Source of the DNA: Strigamia acuminata
Lineage: Eukaryota > Arthropoda > Chilopoda > Geophilomorpha > Linotaeniidae
Direction: 5' to 3'
Length of the DNA: 64,000 bases
NCBI GenBank assembly: GCA_949358305.1
Contig: OX442317.1
Coordinates: 11,598,186-11,662,185, forward strand
The notes beneath the pieces were generated by a model. It saw nothing but the letters and a program-made list of their open reading frames with translations. It ran no database searches and had not been told where the DNA came from. Numbering within the stretch: position 1 is the first letter of the stretch; every line of letters starts with the position of its first letter. The translations under genes and the position numbers were made by a program. This document shows positions 21,009-31,773 of the stretch, one piece after another.

Positions 21009-21135
21009 TCAATTGAATATTTAAAATGAGTTGTTGTTTCCTTCTTTTTTTCAATTGAATATTTAAAATGAGTTGTTGTTTCCTTCTTTTTTTCAATTGA
21101 ATATTTAAAATGAGTTGTTGTTTCCTTCTTTTTTT
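21009..21135. repeat. Three copies of a 42-bp tandem repeat
   Basis: CAATTGAATATTTAAAATGA begins at 21009, 21051 and 21093. The copies are identical over most of their length and end in a T-run. Confidence 0.85.
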
Positions 21136-21538
21136 ATAGTGCGTGGAATGACCTTGTTCTGTGTACTTTTAAGTTAAAATAAAATTGTGTTTATTATCAA
21201 TAAAATAATTTATGTAGACTTTATTTTATCTTCATTTAAATAATTAAGAAAAAAATTACGGAGTTTTTATCCTCAATGTTTAATGAAAAAATATATACGA
21301 TGGTTTAAAGCTTTAATTGGTTTTATAGCTTTAATTATCGTATCGTTGTAAGTAATTACAAGGCTAGTAACTGTGAGCTTGAATATATATAGTGTGCTTA
21401 ATTTAAGCACGAATAAGTTGAACTGTTGATTTGGTCACTAGACAGTCCTCTATCGTCTCTTTTCTCTTGGTTATTAACCCCCTTGTTGAGACAAAAATAC
21501 TATTTCCGGTTGTTGATTTGTTTGTGCTCACGTTTACA

Positions 21539-24185
21539 ATGGAATGTAAACAATCTGTACTGCTTGAAGCACAACAATATAAGAAACAACGTAAATCTTA
21601 TCATTTGTGTGTTATACCTTGGTGCCCCATCGATTCTCAAAAAACTGGTGAAAGAATTAGTTTTCATCAATTTCCCACCAACCGGGATCGGCGACATTTA
21701 TGGCTTGTAATAATTCGTAGCGTTTTGGGACAAAAATCACCTATCAACATCCATAGAAAAATATGTTCCAGACACTTTAATACACAAGACTTCAGACAAC
21801 TGGTAAATTCAAAACGGCGCTATTTAAACAAGAATGCAGTCCCAAGCAGATTCGAATGGTATTCAACAGCAAGAGTAAGTCAAGAGAAATGATTATATTT
21901 TTATTTGTATAATAATTTCCTTTATTTATGTAAAAAGGAAGAATATGTTGGTAGTCATCCACACATCTCCAATAATACACACAAGAAACATTATGATGTT
22001 ATAACAAGTTACAGAGAAAAAGTAAGGCAATTTATTTAGTTGTTATTACCTGTGAAAAAAAATTTTTTAAAGGCTTTTATTTAACTTGACTCGAACGTTT
22101 GTGTGGGTGTGTTTCAACTTCTGGTTTGTTTATTTTTTCCCCAAATCAATTAAGAATTGAAAAAAATTAACATTTGGGCTCGTAGCGTCCTAAAACAGGT
22201 CATTCCACACACTAGAAAAAAAAAAACAAAACTCATTTTTAAGCGTTGTGGACTAGAAATACAAATTACAAACAAATTGAATGTTTGCGTGCCCTAATTT
22301 ACGGCGAAATGTAGGCAAATTAGAGCGCCTTTAATGGATGCCCAAATGTTCACCCACCTGTGTCCTAGTGAAAAGAGGTGGGTGAATGCTAAATTGTTCA
22401 TTAGATACAAATTTTAATGTTTTGGGTACTAAAATAAAATGTTAAAATTCTGAAACCATACTCATTTTGACAAGGATACAATTCCACACAAGCCCGTGTA
22501 TTTTTTTGGATTTGATTGAAAAAAGGCACATTTTTGTATGATCGTGAAAAAACCACAAACTTGAAAATTGACCGATTTAAATGTCTGCATACGTGTAATG
22601 CTTCCAGTGTAAAATTTGCCGCTCATTTGAATGGTGCTGATAACTTTTGATCAGAGCTACATTTTTTTTACCGTACTGCCTCGATTTAACGCCGGTCGTA
22701 TCTAAACGCCGGCTCCTGATTAAGCGCCGGGCAAACTGAGGACGAAATGGCAATAAACGCCGGCCTTAAATGAACGCCGGGTTTGTTTAAACGCCGGGTT
22801 GAAACGTTTTTTAAACGTTTTGAGAGGTCTTTTGGTCGAAACATCGAAGAATAGCTAGCAATGAGTGGCTTTCCAATTTTTTTTTTCGGGTAGACGCCCG
22901 GCGCGAATAATCGCCGGGCTTTGAATGAACGCCGGGGGGGTCAACTAGAAAAAATGAATAAACGCCCCGGCGTTAAATCGAGGCAGTACGGTATTTGCTA
23001 AAATAACGATTTGTTATTTGCAAAATTTTTAGTCTGGATTCACATTTCGCAGGAATACAGCATAAAGGCCTTTTTCCAAAAACGTATTTTTTTGTTTGAC
23101 TTGTTTTATCATTTTTTTTTAGACATAGGATTGGAGTTTTTATTTATTTCTACATTAATTTTATTTCTAATATTCTCTGGATTATTTTAAATTAATTATC
23201 TTTATTTGTTTATATGTTATTGTAGTTAAACTCAGATCTCAAAGCAGTAGTCAAGAGTGAAGAACAAATCTGTCGTGGCGAAGAACAAATCTGTCGTGGC
23301 GAAGAACAAATCTGTCGTGGCGAAGAACAAATCTGTCGTGGCGAAGAACAAATCTGTCGTGGCGAAGAAGAACAAATCTGTCGTGGCGAAGAAGAACAAA
23401 TCTGTCGTGGCGAAGAAGAACAAATCTGTCGTGGCGAAGAAGAACAAATCTGTCGTGAAGAAGAAGAACAAATCTGTCGTGGCGAAGAAGAACAAATCTG
23501 TCGTGGCGAAGAAGAACAAATCTGTCGTGGCGAAGAAGAACAAATCTGTCGTGGCGAAGAAGAACAAATCTGTCGTGGCGAAGAAGAACAAATCTGTCGT
23601 GGCGAAGAAGAACAAATCTGTCGTGGCGAAGAAGAACAAATCTGTCGTGGCGAAGAAGAACAAATCTGTCGTGGCGAAGAAGAACAAATCTGTCGTGAAG
23701 AAGAAGAACAAATCTGTCGTGGCGAAGAAGAACAAATCTGTCGTGGCGAAGAAGAACAAATCTGTCGTGGCGAAGAAGAACAAATCTGTCGTGGCGAAGA
23801 AGAACAAATCTGTCGTGGCGAAGAAGAACAAATCTGTCGTGGCGAAGAAGAACAAATCTGTCGTGGCGAAGAAGAACAAATCTGTCGTGGCGAAGAAGAA
23901 CAAATCTGTCGTGGCGAAGAACAAATCTGTCGTGGCGAAGAACAGATTTGCAAGAATGTACAACAAATATGCCAAGAGGATGGAAAAACCATCCCAGAAG
24001 CACCGACGTTTCGTACAACATCGCATCTGTGCACATACGATATGAAACATCGCATCCATCAAGATCCTATGTTTAATCTTACATTGTGTTACTTTGACAA
24101 AGAGTTAGAACGACTGAGACTTGAGAATGAACTTAACAAACAGGAAATTGTATTGCTTAGACAGAAGTTAGAAAGTTTGAAATAA
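21539..24185 (+). CDS. THAP-domain protein with long EEEQICRG repeat (3 exons)
   Basis: Exons 21539-21874, 21938-22021 and 23226-24185 join in phase 0 with GT/AG borders (A|GTAAGT; AAAAAG|GAAGAA; GTAAGG; TTATTGTAG|), giving about 459 residues. Exon 1 encodes a complete THAP DNA-binding domain: Cys24-x4-Cys29, FHQFP at 42-46, Trp55, Cys76-x2-His79-Phe, and the AVPSRF box at 100-105. Exon 3 contains about 29 copies of EEQICRG/EEEQICRG (23259-23945), then a tail ending in a heptad-like coiled coil (ELERLRLENELNKQEIVLL) before TAA. THAP proteins bind DNA as nuclear regulators or derive from P-element-type transposases. The second intron contains an inverted-repeat element. Clearly an animal gene. 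Earlier non-coding exons are not excluded. Confidence 0.8.
22671..22991. mobile_element. MITE in the THAP gene intron
   Basis: Perfect 25-base terminal inverted repeats (CCGTACTGCCTCGATTTAAC..) bounded by TA at 22669 and 22992, which indicates a Tc1/mariner/pogo-type insertion. The interior has many AACGCCGG units and no transposase. Confidence 0.8.
23259..23945. repeat. Coding minisatellite, 21/24-bp units
   Basis: Unit GAAGAACAAATCTGTCGTGG-C, first 21 bases (about five copies), then 24 bases with one more GAA (about 22 copies), then 21 bases again. Two variant units with GTGAAGAAG occur 240 bases apart (near 23455 and 23695), showing that a block of ten units was duplicated. The repeat is open in several frames on both strands; only the frame joined to the THAP exons has sensible flanks. 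Confidence 0.9.
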
Positions 24186-24604
24186 AGTTGTAAATATGAA
24201 AATGAAGAAGAGAAGTAGGATTTGGTTATCCCAAAATTTGAATAGAAATCCTCAACTTTGTCCAATATAGCATCCACTTTCATTATAGATAGTTTGTGAT
24301 TAAAATCTAAGAAACAAATCTAAATCAAGAAAAATGAGTTAACTTGAATTAATCTAGCAGTGAATTAACACCTTTTTTTACATGTGAGTGAACATGGAAA
24401 TTAAAAATACAATAGCTTGAAAACATATGTAATATAAACAGGAAATTGAAACTACCGTAGCAGTACAATAGGTTGAAAATATTTGTAATGTAAACAGGAA
24501 ATTTAATTAAAGATACAAATCTAATTATAAAATTATAAATTCATTAAAAAAAGCACTGTTCCTATCTTAATGCGCGTGATATTATTTGATTACTTCTGCA
24601 ATGT
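24186..24604. repeat. Spacer with a ~40-bp direct repeat
   Basis: The segment at about 24408-24448 (ACAATAGCTTGAAAA..) recurs at 24464-24504 with few changes. Otherwise AT-rich spacer between the THAP gene and the minus-strand PIF-like gene. Confidence 0.55.
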
Positions 24605-25621
24605 TTAAACATTTGTAGGAGGATAAGCAGGCTTATCGTAAAAAGTTAAAGATGCAACACCACAGTTAGTGACGTGTGTGGTAAAATTGATACACGGATA
24701 AAAATCAAATTCGAAATCTATGGTATTGGAAAGGTCATTATAACAATGAGCTGCAAAATTCACTACATTACCATACACTGAACTAGACACTGAACTATTA
24801 CAAGGAGTGCAAGGATAGCGCTTATCATTTTCAATGACATTCTTCTGTCTGGTAAGATTGAAATCGCCGCAATCACACTGGTTTGTTGTATGATTGAAAC
24901 CCTTCACACTACTGAATGGTATATTGCTTTTACATGGATCAATAAAACATTCAAATGGGGCAAAATCTAACTCGATCATTTTATTTCCCATTTCGTCTAA
25001 TCCGCCGCAGCTGCATCTAAACCGAAAAGTTGAAGTATTTGGTAAATATTCGAAGAAATCGTGTTTAACTCTTAAATCTGCCTTCTTGTCAAGTTTGTAA
25101 TCCCATAATAAAGACTTACTCGACTGATAAGCAACCTTACAGGCAATGAAATCTGAGCAATATTCTCCCGAGAAAATAGTGGGAAATTTACATAAACAAT
25201 GCCACTTGTCATCTTCAAATACAGCCGCGGATACGTTAGCCAAACATTTATTTTCGTATTTTTTTGTCATACAATAATACCCGTTGCTTAACAAAGTGTT
25301 GTTATACACGACACTAGAGTCTTCGATTTTAATCAATTCATAATTATCATCCTGACAGATCTTTGCGCATTCGCAATTTGAATCAATACATTTAAATGGA
25401 ATATCAGAACACGAATTAACTATTAAATTGTCATTGTCGCTGATTTTGTTTGTAACTAATAATTCATTACGCAAAGTAAATGGTAATTTAAATTGAAAAT
25501 TTCTTTTTAATTCGTGTTTTTTAACAATTATATTAGCATTATAAAAATAGTTCAGTGTATACAACATGTTTAATAGAAATAACCCGCATAATAAAAATTG
25601 CACTGAATAATTCGTATGCAT
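24605..25621 (-). CDS. PIF-like Cys-rich anchored envelope protein (338 aa)
   Basis: ATG at 25621 follows TTTTTTTTTTAAAAAAAGG. Residues about 8-30 form one hydrophobic N-terminal helix; the rest is an external-looking domain with roughly two dozen Cys in short pairs (CECAKIC, WHCLCKF, FRCSCGG, CDCGDF, PCTPC) and several N-glycosylation sites. An N-terminal anchor, this Cys density and a 'C-x-C..P..FSG..C' segment near residue 145 are features of the per os infectivity factors, envelope proteins of baculoviruses and relatives (PIF-1, -2, -3). Length is nearest to PIF-2, but I cannot assign the exact member. It is divergent from the DNA polymerase gene, 69 bases away, and shares its promoter region. 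Confidence 0.5.
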   Translation of the reverse strand: MHTNYSVQFLLCGLFLLNMLYTLNYFYNANIIVKKHELKRNFQFKLPFTLRNELLVTNKISDNDNLIVNSCSDIPFKCIDSNCECAKICQDDNYELIKIEDSSVVYNNTLLSNGYYCMTKKYENKCLANVSAAVFEDDKWHCLCKFPTIFSGEYCSDFIACKVAYQSSKSLLWDYKLDKKADLRVKHDFFEYLPNTSTFRFRCSCGGLDEMGNKMIELDFAPFECFIDPCKSNIPFSSVKGFNHTTNQCDCGDFNLTRQKNVIENDKRYPCTPCNSSVSSSVYGNVVNFAAHCYNDLSNTIDFEFDFYPCINFTTHVTNCGVASLTFYDKPAYPPTNV

Positions 25622-25690
25622 TTGCCTTTTTTTAAAAAAAAAAGTGACGTTTGTATAAAATAATTACTGCAACGGAAAGTGGCAAATAGA

Positions 25691-28600
25691 ATGGCGGAGA
25701 CAGGTTGTTATGATGTCCAGCGTGAAAACATCTGGATTTACAAGTGGGACAGACACCAGCCAGGTGTTTTTTATGGTATTTTAAATACAGGTGTTACAGT
25801 TAAGGGAGTAATTAACTTGTCATTCGAGACAAATGCTTGCAATTGGCTATTGGTTTTTGTGGAAACTCTAAATCTAAATTTGAAATTTTTTAAATTCATG
25901 GATGTAACAGGCATGGACGTGGATCCGAAAAAGGAATGGTGGTGTGCAAATACCAACTACGACTGCCATGACTTTGTGCAACAGAGACACGTTAATTACG
26001 GCTATTATGTTTATTTCAATTCTTTAGACTTGCACAAGTATGCAAATTTCATATACACCAATCGACACGTGTTTGGTATCCACGATGTTGCATCTCTACA
26101 CCCAGATAGATTTCAACTAATAAACTCGCAATATTTTATACAACAATTGCGCCGCTGTGGTAAAGATTTTTCGAGTATAGGGTTATTCGAAGTTAGGTAC
26201 ACTCGTACAAAAGATGGAATATATATCCAGGACCCGTTTGATCACGTGAAATTCGTGTCTTCGGAATTTAAATACAGACAAAATTTAAGAATTTTATCTT
26301 TTGATCTAGAAGTTGCAATCACTAACGGAAAGGGCGGATTTCCAAATGGATTAAATATTCACGAGAAAATTGTTGGAATTTCGACCACATTTTCTGATCT
26401 AAATGGTATGACCGGTGAAGAGTTACCAATGTCTAGAAACAGAAAAATGTGGTTATTAGTTCCTTCTTGTGTGCAATATGTACCTCCTTTGAGTCAAATT
26501 TCTTTCGTGAACGTTTTCCACAGTGAAAAGGATATGATACTCGATTATTTGGATTTCACATCAAATTTTCATGTTATTATAGGATATAATTGCAACATGT
26601 TTGATAACAACGTATTAATAGCACGTTGTTTGTTTCTTCACATTGATTTGCAATTATTCAGTGCACAGAGAAATGTTAACATATTGGAATGGCTGACAAA
26701 ATATGACTATGAGGAAACGTCCTTTGTGTTACATCATCAGGATAATATAGATCTTCTCCCGTACTTTAAGCGATATTATCAGGGGAAAAGTTTTCCTTCT
26801 TACAAATTAGACGATGTTGCGGAAACTATTCTAGGGCAGAAGAAAACGGCGTTTCAAGTTTTTCAGATTCACAAATTGTATTCTAATTTATATAATGGAT
26901 CTGGTGAAACATCGTTTCTAGATGACCTCTGTGTCTATATGGAAGTCGACTCTCTATTACCGTTGGATTTATTCTATAAACTGAATGTTTTCAATCTTGT
27001 TAATGTGTTATGTACATTAACTTTTTGTAACATTCAAAATATATTTGGACCCATCTCTATTGTATCGATCAATTGCGTACTGTACAGAGTGTTTTATCCG
27101 GAAAAAAAACCATTTTCATACCAACGAAACTTAACAACTGGAATTTCTTTTGTTGAAAGGGAAAAAGGAATCGAAAATGAAACAGGAGTCGCGAATAAAT
27201 CCAAGTATCAAGGTGCTCACATAATCGATCCAAAATGTGGAATTTATAATAATGTTATGGTGTTTGATTACGCTTCGCTTTATCCTAGTGTGATTATTAA
27301 ATATAACATTTCTCCATCTTATTTGTACGCCATAAGCAAGAACGAATACCAGGACCAAAAAGATTTTTATGATGAAAATTTCCACGCTAAAGACATGAAC
27401 ACACATATTAATCTAACCCCTAAATCCTCAAATATGGATGCAACCCCTCTTGCAAGCATAGAAAAAATGTTGATTGAACAGCGGTCAATTTTCAAGAAGA
27501 AAAAAAATGAATCTGCTTATTATTCTGTCATGGAACAAGCTTTGAAATTACTGGCGAACTCGTTGTACGGTTTAACTGGCTCTTCTACTTTTATTGGCGA
27601 TCAAAACGTAGCTGCGACGGTTACAGCATACGGACGACAATTTCTGAACCGTTGTGAAGAATTCTTCGAATTAAATAAATTTTCTGTAATCTACGGAGAC
27701 ACAGATTCTGTATTTGTGTGTGAGAAAAAACATGATGGTATAATTTTGTCAGACATAAAAATCAATGAGGAAATAGGACAGGAACTGGTCATCAAATTTC
27801 ATAAATGGATGAAAAGTGATTTCCCTAAACTGGAAATGGAGGATATTTTCGAAAAACTTATAATATTGTCAAAAAAATGTTACATTGGGCTGAAAACCAG
27901 CAAATCGTACAAAATAGTCGGATTTCAGAAAAAAATACCCGTCTGTATTTCGGATTTCTTTAATGATCTTGTCGATTTTATTTTTAAAATAGACATAAGG
28001 CTCGATGTAAATCAATTTAAAGAATGGTTAAAGCACAAAATTCAACATTTTGTTGATTTAACCAAAGATCCTCAGAAATTTATTCAAATGAAAAAAATTA
28101 AACCTAATCTATATCTTTATTCAAAAAAATGTAATTTACCCCACATTGTATTTGCACGTGATCTATTGGATCGAGGAATTGATTTGTCTAATACAGATGG
28201 ACATGTTTATTACGTACCTGTCATAAAGGATATCGAGAGTAATTGGGTCGGCACCTTTTACGAATTATCTAAAGATTCGATTGAATTAACTATTAATTTA
28301 CATCTCTTTGTATCACCTTACACTGGAAAAATCAATAAGCTTTTAAATATTGTTTACGGGTTAAATATTAAATATTTAGATAATACTTTTAAAGAAGCAA
28401 CTAATAGATTAAAATCAACGCGATTAGTTACGATTCAAAATAAAGTCGATTTTTTGACTTGGGGTTCAAAGAGAAATAATGTATTAGGAAGTGTTCCGGA
28501 TGTTAGGAGTTTTTTTGAGGACTGGTATAACTTTGCGATCAAACACAATGTGTTTCATAAATCAGTCAAAGATTCTAAACTTTCATTAACGAAAAAAATC

Positions 28601-28912
28601 GATTTAAAATGGATACCAAATCAAGGATTTTGTTATCTAGATAATAATCACTTGTCTGAATGGAAATCACTAGTAATATTGGAAAAATGGTTTTTAAACA
28701 AAATTAAAGTAAAACCATGCTTTCGAATAATCGTAGAATCGGATTGGAGATTAAATGAATTCTTATCAGAAATTCTTTGTCTTGTTACTAAAGATCCTGA
28801 TATACAAACACGATTTCACGTTACACGATATGGTGTTTTTGATTCAGAAACATTACAAATAAGTGATTGTCTTGAAAAGATAATTGTTCTTAAAAACCTT
28901 AGCAGCAATTAA
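25691..28912 (+). CDS. Family B DNA polymerase (1073 aa)
   Basis: Replicative polymerase with 3'-5' exonuclease. Exonuclease motifs: Asp205-Leu-Glu207 (FDLEV), Asp305 in YNCNMFDNN, and Asp420 in YMEVD. Polymerase motif A is DYASLYPS from residue 526, motif B is KLLANSLYGLTG from 619, and motif C is YGDTDS from 668. All catalytic acids are kept. The GTG upstream at 25679 is not needed; ATG 25691 gives MAETGCYD. The C-terminal 250 residues are less conserved and may contact accessory factors. Single intronless exon, size typical for large DNA viruses of invertebrates. No terminal-protein or extra domain is seen. Confidence 0.96.
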   Translation: MAETGCYDVQRENIWIYKWDRHQPGVFYGILNTGVTVKGVINLSFETNACNWLLVFVETLNLNLKFFKFMDVTGMDVDPKKEWWCANTNYDCHDFVQQRHVNYGYYVYFNSLDLHKYANFIYTNRHVFGIHDVASLHPDRFQLINSQYFIQQLRRCGKDFSSIGLFEVRYTRTKDGIYIQDPFDHVKFVSSEFKYRQNLRILSFDLEVAITNGKGGFPNGLNIHEKIVGISTTFSDLNGMTGEELPMSRNRKMWLLVPSCVQYVPPLSQISFVNVFHSEKDMILDYLDFTSNFHVIIGYNCNMFDNNVLIARCLFLHIDLQLFSAQRNVNILEWLTKYDYEETSFVLHHQDNIDLLPYFKRYYQGKSFPSYKLDDVAETILGQKKTAFQVFQIHKLYSNLYNGSGETSFLDDLCVYMEVDSLLPLDLFYKLNVFNLVNVLCTLTFCNIQNIFGPISIVSINCVLYRVFYPEKKPFSYQRNLTTGISFVEREKGIENETGVANKSKYQGAHIIDPKCGIYNNVMVFDYASLYPSVIIKYNISPSYLYAISKNEYQDQKDFYDENFHAKDMNTHINLTPKSSNMDATPLASIEKMLIEQRSIFKKKKNESAYYSVMEQALKLLANSLYGLTGSSTFIGDQNVAATVTAYGRQFLNRCEEFFELNKFSVIYGDTDSVFVCEKKHDGIILSDIKINEEIGQELVIKFHKWMKSDFPKLEMEDIFEKLIILSKKCYIGLKTSKSYKIVGFQKKIPVCISDFFNDLVDFIFKIDIRLDVNQFKEWLKHKIQHFVDLTKDPQKFIQMKKIKPNLYLYSKKCNLPHIVFARDLLDRGIDLSNTDGHVYYVPVIKDIESNWVGTFYELSKDSIELTINLHLFVSPYTGKINKLLNIVYGLNIKYLDNTFKEATNRLKSTRLVTIQNKVDFLTWGSKRNNVLGSVPDVRSFFEDWYNFAIKHNVFHKSVKDSKLSLTKKIDLKWIPNQGFCYLDNNHLSEWKSLVILEKWFLNKIKVKPCFRIIVESDWRLNEFLSEILCLVTKDPDIQTRFHVTRYGVFDSETLQISDCLEKIIVLKNLSSN

Positions 28913-30134
28913 TCACAATTACTACAAGAAATTGAGACAATTTTTGTAAAAAAAAAACTGTAAAACAATTATAATTTTAAATAAAGGTTTTCCTCAATTA
29001 TATTTTTTTAAAAAGCTAATAGTTTTCTCTAAAAACGCAGATTAAATATACCTATCTCCTTAAACTATCAAAACAAGAAATGGTGCCCTTGAGAGACTAT
29101 ATTGAACTAGCTACATGCAGTAAAAACTAAACATTAAAAATTTCAGCTAAAGGAAAGGAATTGTATTGTGATTGTAACCTTGAGATAATTTTTTAATAGA
29201 TTGTGGTGAGTGTTTCTAATTAAAAACCACTTGTTTTTAGAGCTGATTTATTCTGCTTTTCTTTACATTTTGAAGACAAAACCAAAACAAAAACTAAGGT
29301 TTGAGTCAAGCCCAAACCTGAACTTTAACCAAACATAAACACAAACAAATCTGAACTGTGGGTACCTAGCGCCGACTATTGGCAAAGGATATAATGATTA
29401 AAACTACAAATATCAAACTAATGACTAATAATACTAATAAAAATAATCTTCAATTCTGCATTCCCTCACAGATTAATTATTGATTTTAATTTTTTTTAAA
29501 CAGATTTTTAATTTTTTTTTAAAGATTTTTAATTTTTTTTTTAAAAGATTTTTAATTTTTTTTTTAAAAGATTTTTAATTTTTTTTAAAACATTTTTAAT
29601 TTTTTTTAAAACATTTTTAATTTTTTTTTAAAAGATTTTTAATTTTTTTTTAAAAGATTTTTAATTTTCTTTTAAATGATTTTTAATATTTTTTTTACAT
29701 TTTATTTTCAACTTGTTGGTATTATATTTTAAGATTTCTTTAAGTCCATTACAATATTTACTGTCCTTGTTTGAACATTAAATTTTATATACATTGTCAA
29801 GAATTGAGTGTTTTCATTTCTATTTGACACCATGCTTATTATCATTCCAACCACTGTCATTGATGGATGGACACACATTAAATGAAGTTATGAGCCGAAC
29901 TTCGTCGTTTCAATGCTTTCGAAGCAAGGCAGCGAAGCATAAAGAAGTAATCCTTTAACGTCAACGAAATTATTATAGTTAACTAATTTTTTACTAAAAA
30001 TGTGATAATTACAGTATAAAAATACATAATTTAAATTCCTGTTGTATTTTCCATGATGCAATCCCTTTAAAAGTAAACTTTTGTACCGGTATACAATGAT
30101 GTACATTAATTATTACCTGCAACAATATCGCATC
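28913..30134. repeat. Gene-free stretch with T-rich tandem repeat
   Basis: At about 29490-29700 a unit of roughly 22-24 bases (AGATTTTTAATTTTTTTTTA) is repeated about ten times with variation. The rest is AT-rich with no supported gene; a 72-residue minus-strand frame at 29888 is not convincing. Confidence 0.6.
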
Positions 30135-31526
30135 CTATGTCTTTGCATATAAACACATTTTGGGCTGCCGAGATTGTCTCCCTTCATAATCGTAGCTTAA
30201 TTTATCGCCACGAACAGCACTGTCGTCTACGTCAGGATCCGAATATTTTATAGTCTGTTCGTAATTACTCATTTTTAATCTGACAAAGTTTGACAGTTCC
30301 ACCGATTGATTAATTATTAACAACTCATCGGCACAAATTGCTTCAGTAGATACCAATCCCACACCTTCAACCCACTCCACGTTTGCTTTGCACATACGAT
30401 GGACAACACCACCATCAACAATCTTGTATGGAAGACAGAAGCTCGCAACGTGAAGAGAAATAGCAGATCGTAGGTTGTACAACGTAGTATTTGCAATAAA
30501 ATAATCTAACAATCCCATCTGTCTATTTACAATAACCTGTCTCATTCCTATTACATACGAAAGCAATAACGAATTTAAATGCTGGAGTTTTTCTGGCGTC
30601 ACGCATTCAATTTTTGTGGTACCGACAGGAACGGCAAGATTGGCTGTTGTAAATGATATTTCTGCATGATCGCTTTTGTCATTATTTGATAATTCGGGTT
30701 TAGTTGGTTTAACTTCTGCTGTAGGAAATTTGTCTAAAATTATGAATTGTTTGTTATCTGTGGGATGTATATTCTCTGCCCCCTTAACATAATGAGATAG
30801 AGATGCAATGGGATTAATTAAATTGCTCATTAGTAATGCATCTATTTCGTACGTAGCATCTAGGCATGCATTATCCACGTTTTTTTCTACATATAAGATA
30901 TCTTCTAAATATTTATATTCACGTTTTGAGGTATTGTTTTTTCGATCTGGTAAAGTTAAAAAATCATGTAAATGTTTGAAGTAAGAGTATATGTAGGGGT
31001 TTAATTCAGTTAAAGCTTCTAGAGGTTTTGGTTCTCTACCGGTAATTATAATCTTTATTTTAGGAATGTCAGTGTTTTTGTTAAATAAAATTTCAGGATT
31101 TGACATTAACAAATCGATTAAAAGTTGTCCCGATGGAAGAATAATAGTGTTTTTGTTAAAAACTACCTCGGACTCTGGTATAATATTTTTCACTGATTTG
31201 AAGGCTCTCAAATATGGGCCCTCTATTCTATCATTAATATCTAGCCCTTGTGTTCGAGTATTTATACAGGACATGTAAGTTACTGTTTCCTTATGCATTG
31301 ATTCATATAATCCATATTTTGAAATGAGACAATTCGAACAAATTCGAGGATAAATATGAGTATTTTTCTCTATTTCTGTGTACTGTTGACCGAAATTTCT
31401 TGCGTCAGACTCTGCTAATCTATGGCTTAATACACATTTTTGTTGTATACATATAGGAGATTTTGCAAAATCCGATAATAAAAAATTATTTATCGAGGTT
31501 ACCGAAGAGGCTGTATTTGTTGTCAT
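30135..31526 (-). CDS. Zinc-binding paralogue family, member 2 (463 aa)
   Basis: The first ATG at 31526 lies directly after GTTTTAAAAAAA; an upstream TTG is ignored. N-terminal zinc-type motif: C-x4-C-x3-H (CIQQKCVLSH) and then C-x2-C in RICSNCLISKYGLYE. It shares with members 3 and 4 the EGP(Y/F)L-A block, the NPY(I/L)-YF-HLHD block, the Y(E/D)-(I/V/Q)-(D/E)A block, the MRQ-IVNR block, the SFCLP then N-V-W-EG-GL--T--IC--(E/D)LLI blocks near the C-terminus, and the final EGR....MCLYA tail. Order and spacing are constant, so these are true paralogues. Function unknown. It is the first of three same-direction copies in the cluster 30135-35163. Confidence 0.8.
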   Translation of the reverse strand: MTTNTASSVTSINNFLLSDFAKSPICIQQKCVLSHRLAESDARNFGQQYTEIEKNTHIYPRICSNCLISKYGLYESMHKETVTYMSCINTRTQGLDINDRIEGPYLRAFKSVKNIIPESEVVFNKNTIILPSGQLLIDLLMSNPEILFNKNTDIPKIKIIITGREPKPLEALTELNPYIYSYFKHLHDFLTLPDRKNNTSKREYKYLEDILYVEKNVDNACLDATYEIDALLMSNLINPIASLSHYVKGAENIHPTDNKQFIILDKFPTAEVKPTKPELSNNDKSDHAEISFTTANLAVPVGTTKIECVTPEKLQHLNSLLLSYVIGMRQVIVNRQMGLLDYFIANTTLYNLRSAISLHVASFCLPYKIVDGGVVHRMCKANVEWVEGVGLVSTEAICADELLIINQSVELSNFVRLKMSNYEQTIKYSDPDVDDSAVRGDKLSYDYEGRQSRQPKMCLYAKT

Positions 31527-31773
31527 TTTTTTTAAAACGAATAAAAACAAATTTTATTATTTATAACGTATCAAACTATTTGGATTGCATGTCGTGTATA
31601 TATTCCCAAAATTTTTATTTGGATGTCTGCTAAGTTAATCAGCTTATTGTGCACATAACAGTCTCACACAGTCACTAAACATAATCGTAATTGTCACAAA
31701 TAATTCTAATTATAGAAGATGAAGCTCAGACCGCAATATTTGAAGCATGTGTATTATACTTCTAAGAGTACTT

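Larger units (their letters stand above)
18405..21538. other. Unassigned host-like region
   Basis: No gene could be supported. From about 19340 to 20720 the DNA is GC-richer and may be a degraded transposable element or non-coding exon material. A 95-residue frame at 20425 begins at TTG and has no recognisable domain. A strong CTCF-like site lies at 19250 and a 42-base tandem repeat at 21009-21135. Confidence 0.4.

Noticed and set aside
23210-24062. Long open frames on both strands across the GAAGAACAAATCTGTCGTGG repeat
   Set aside because: They arise because the repeat unit has no stop in several frames. Only the frame that joins the THAP exons and continues into a coiled-coil tail is credible.
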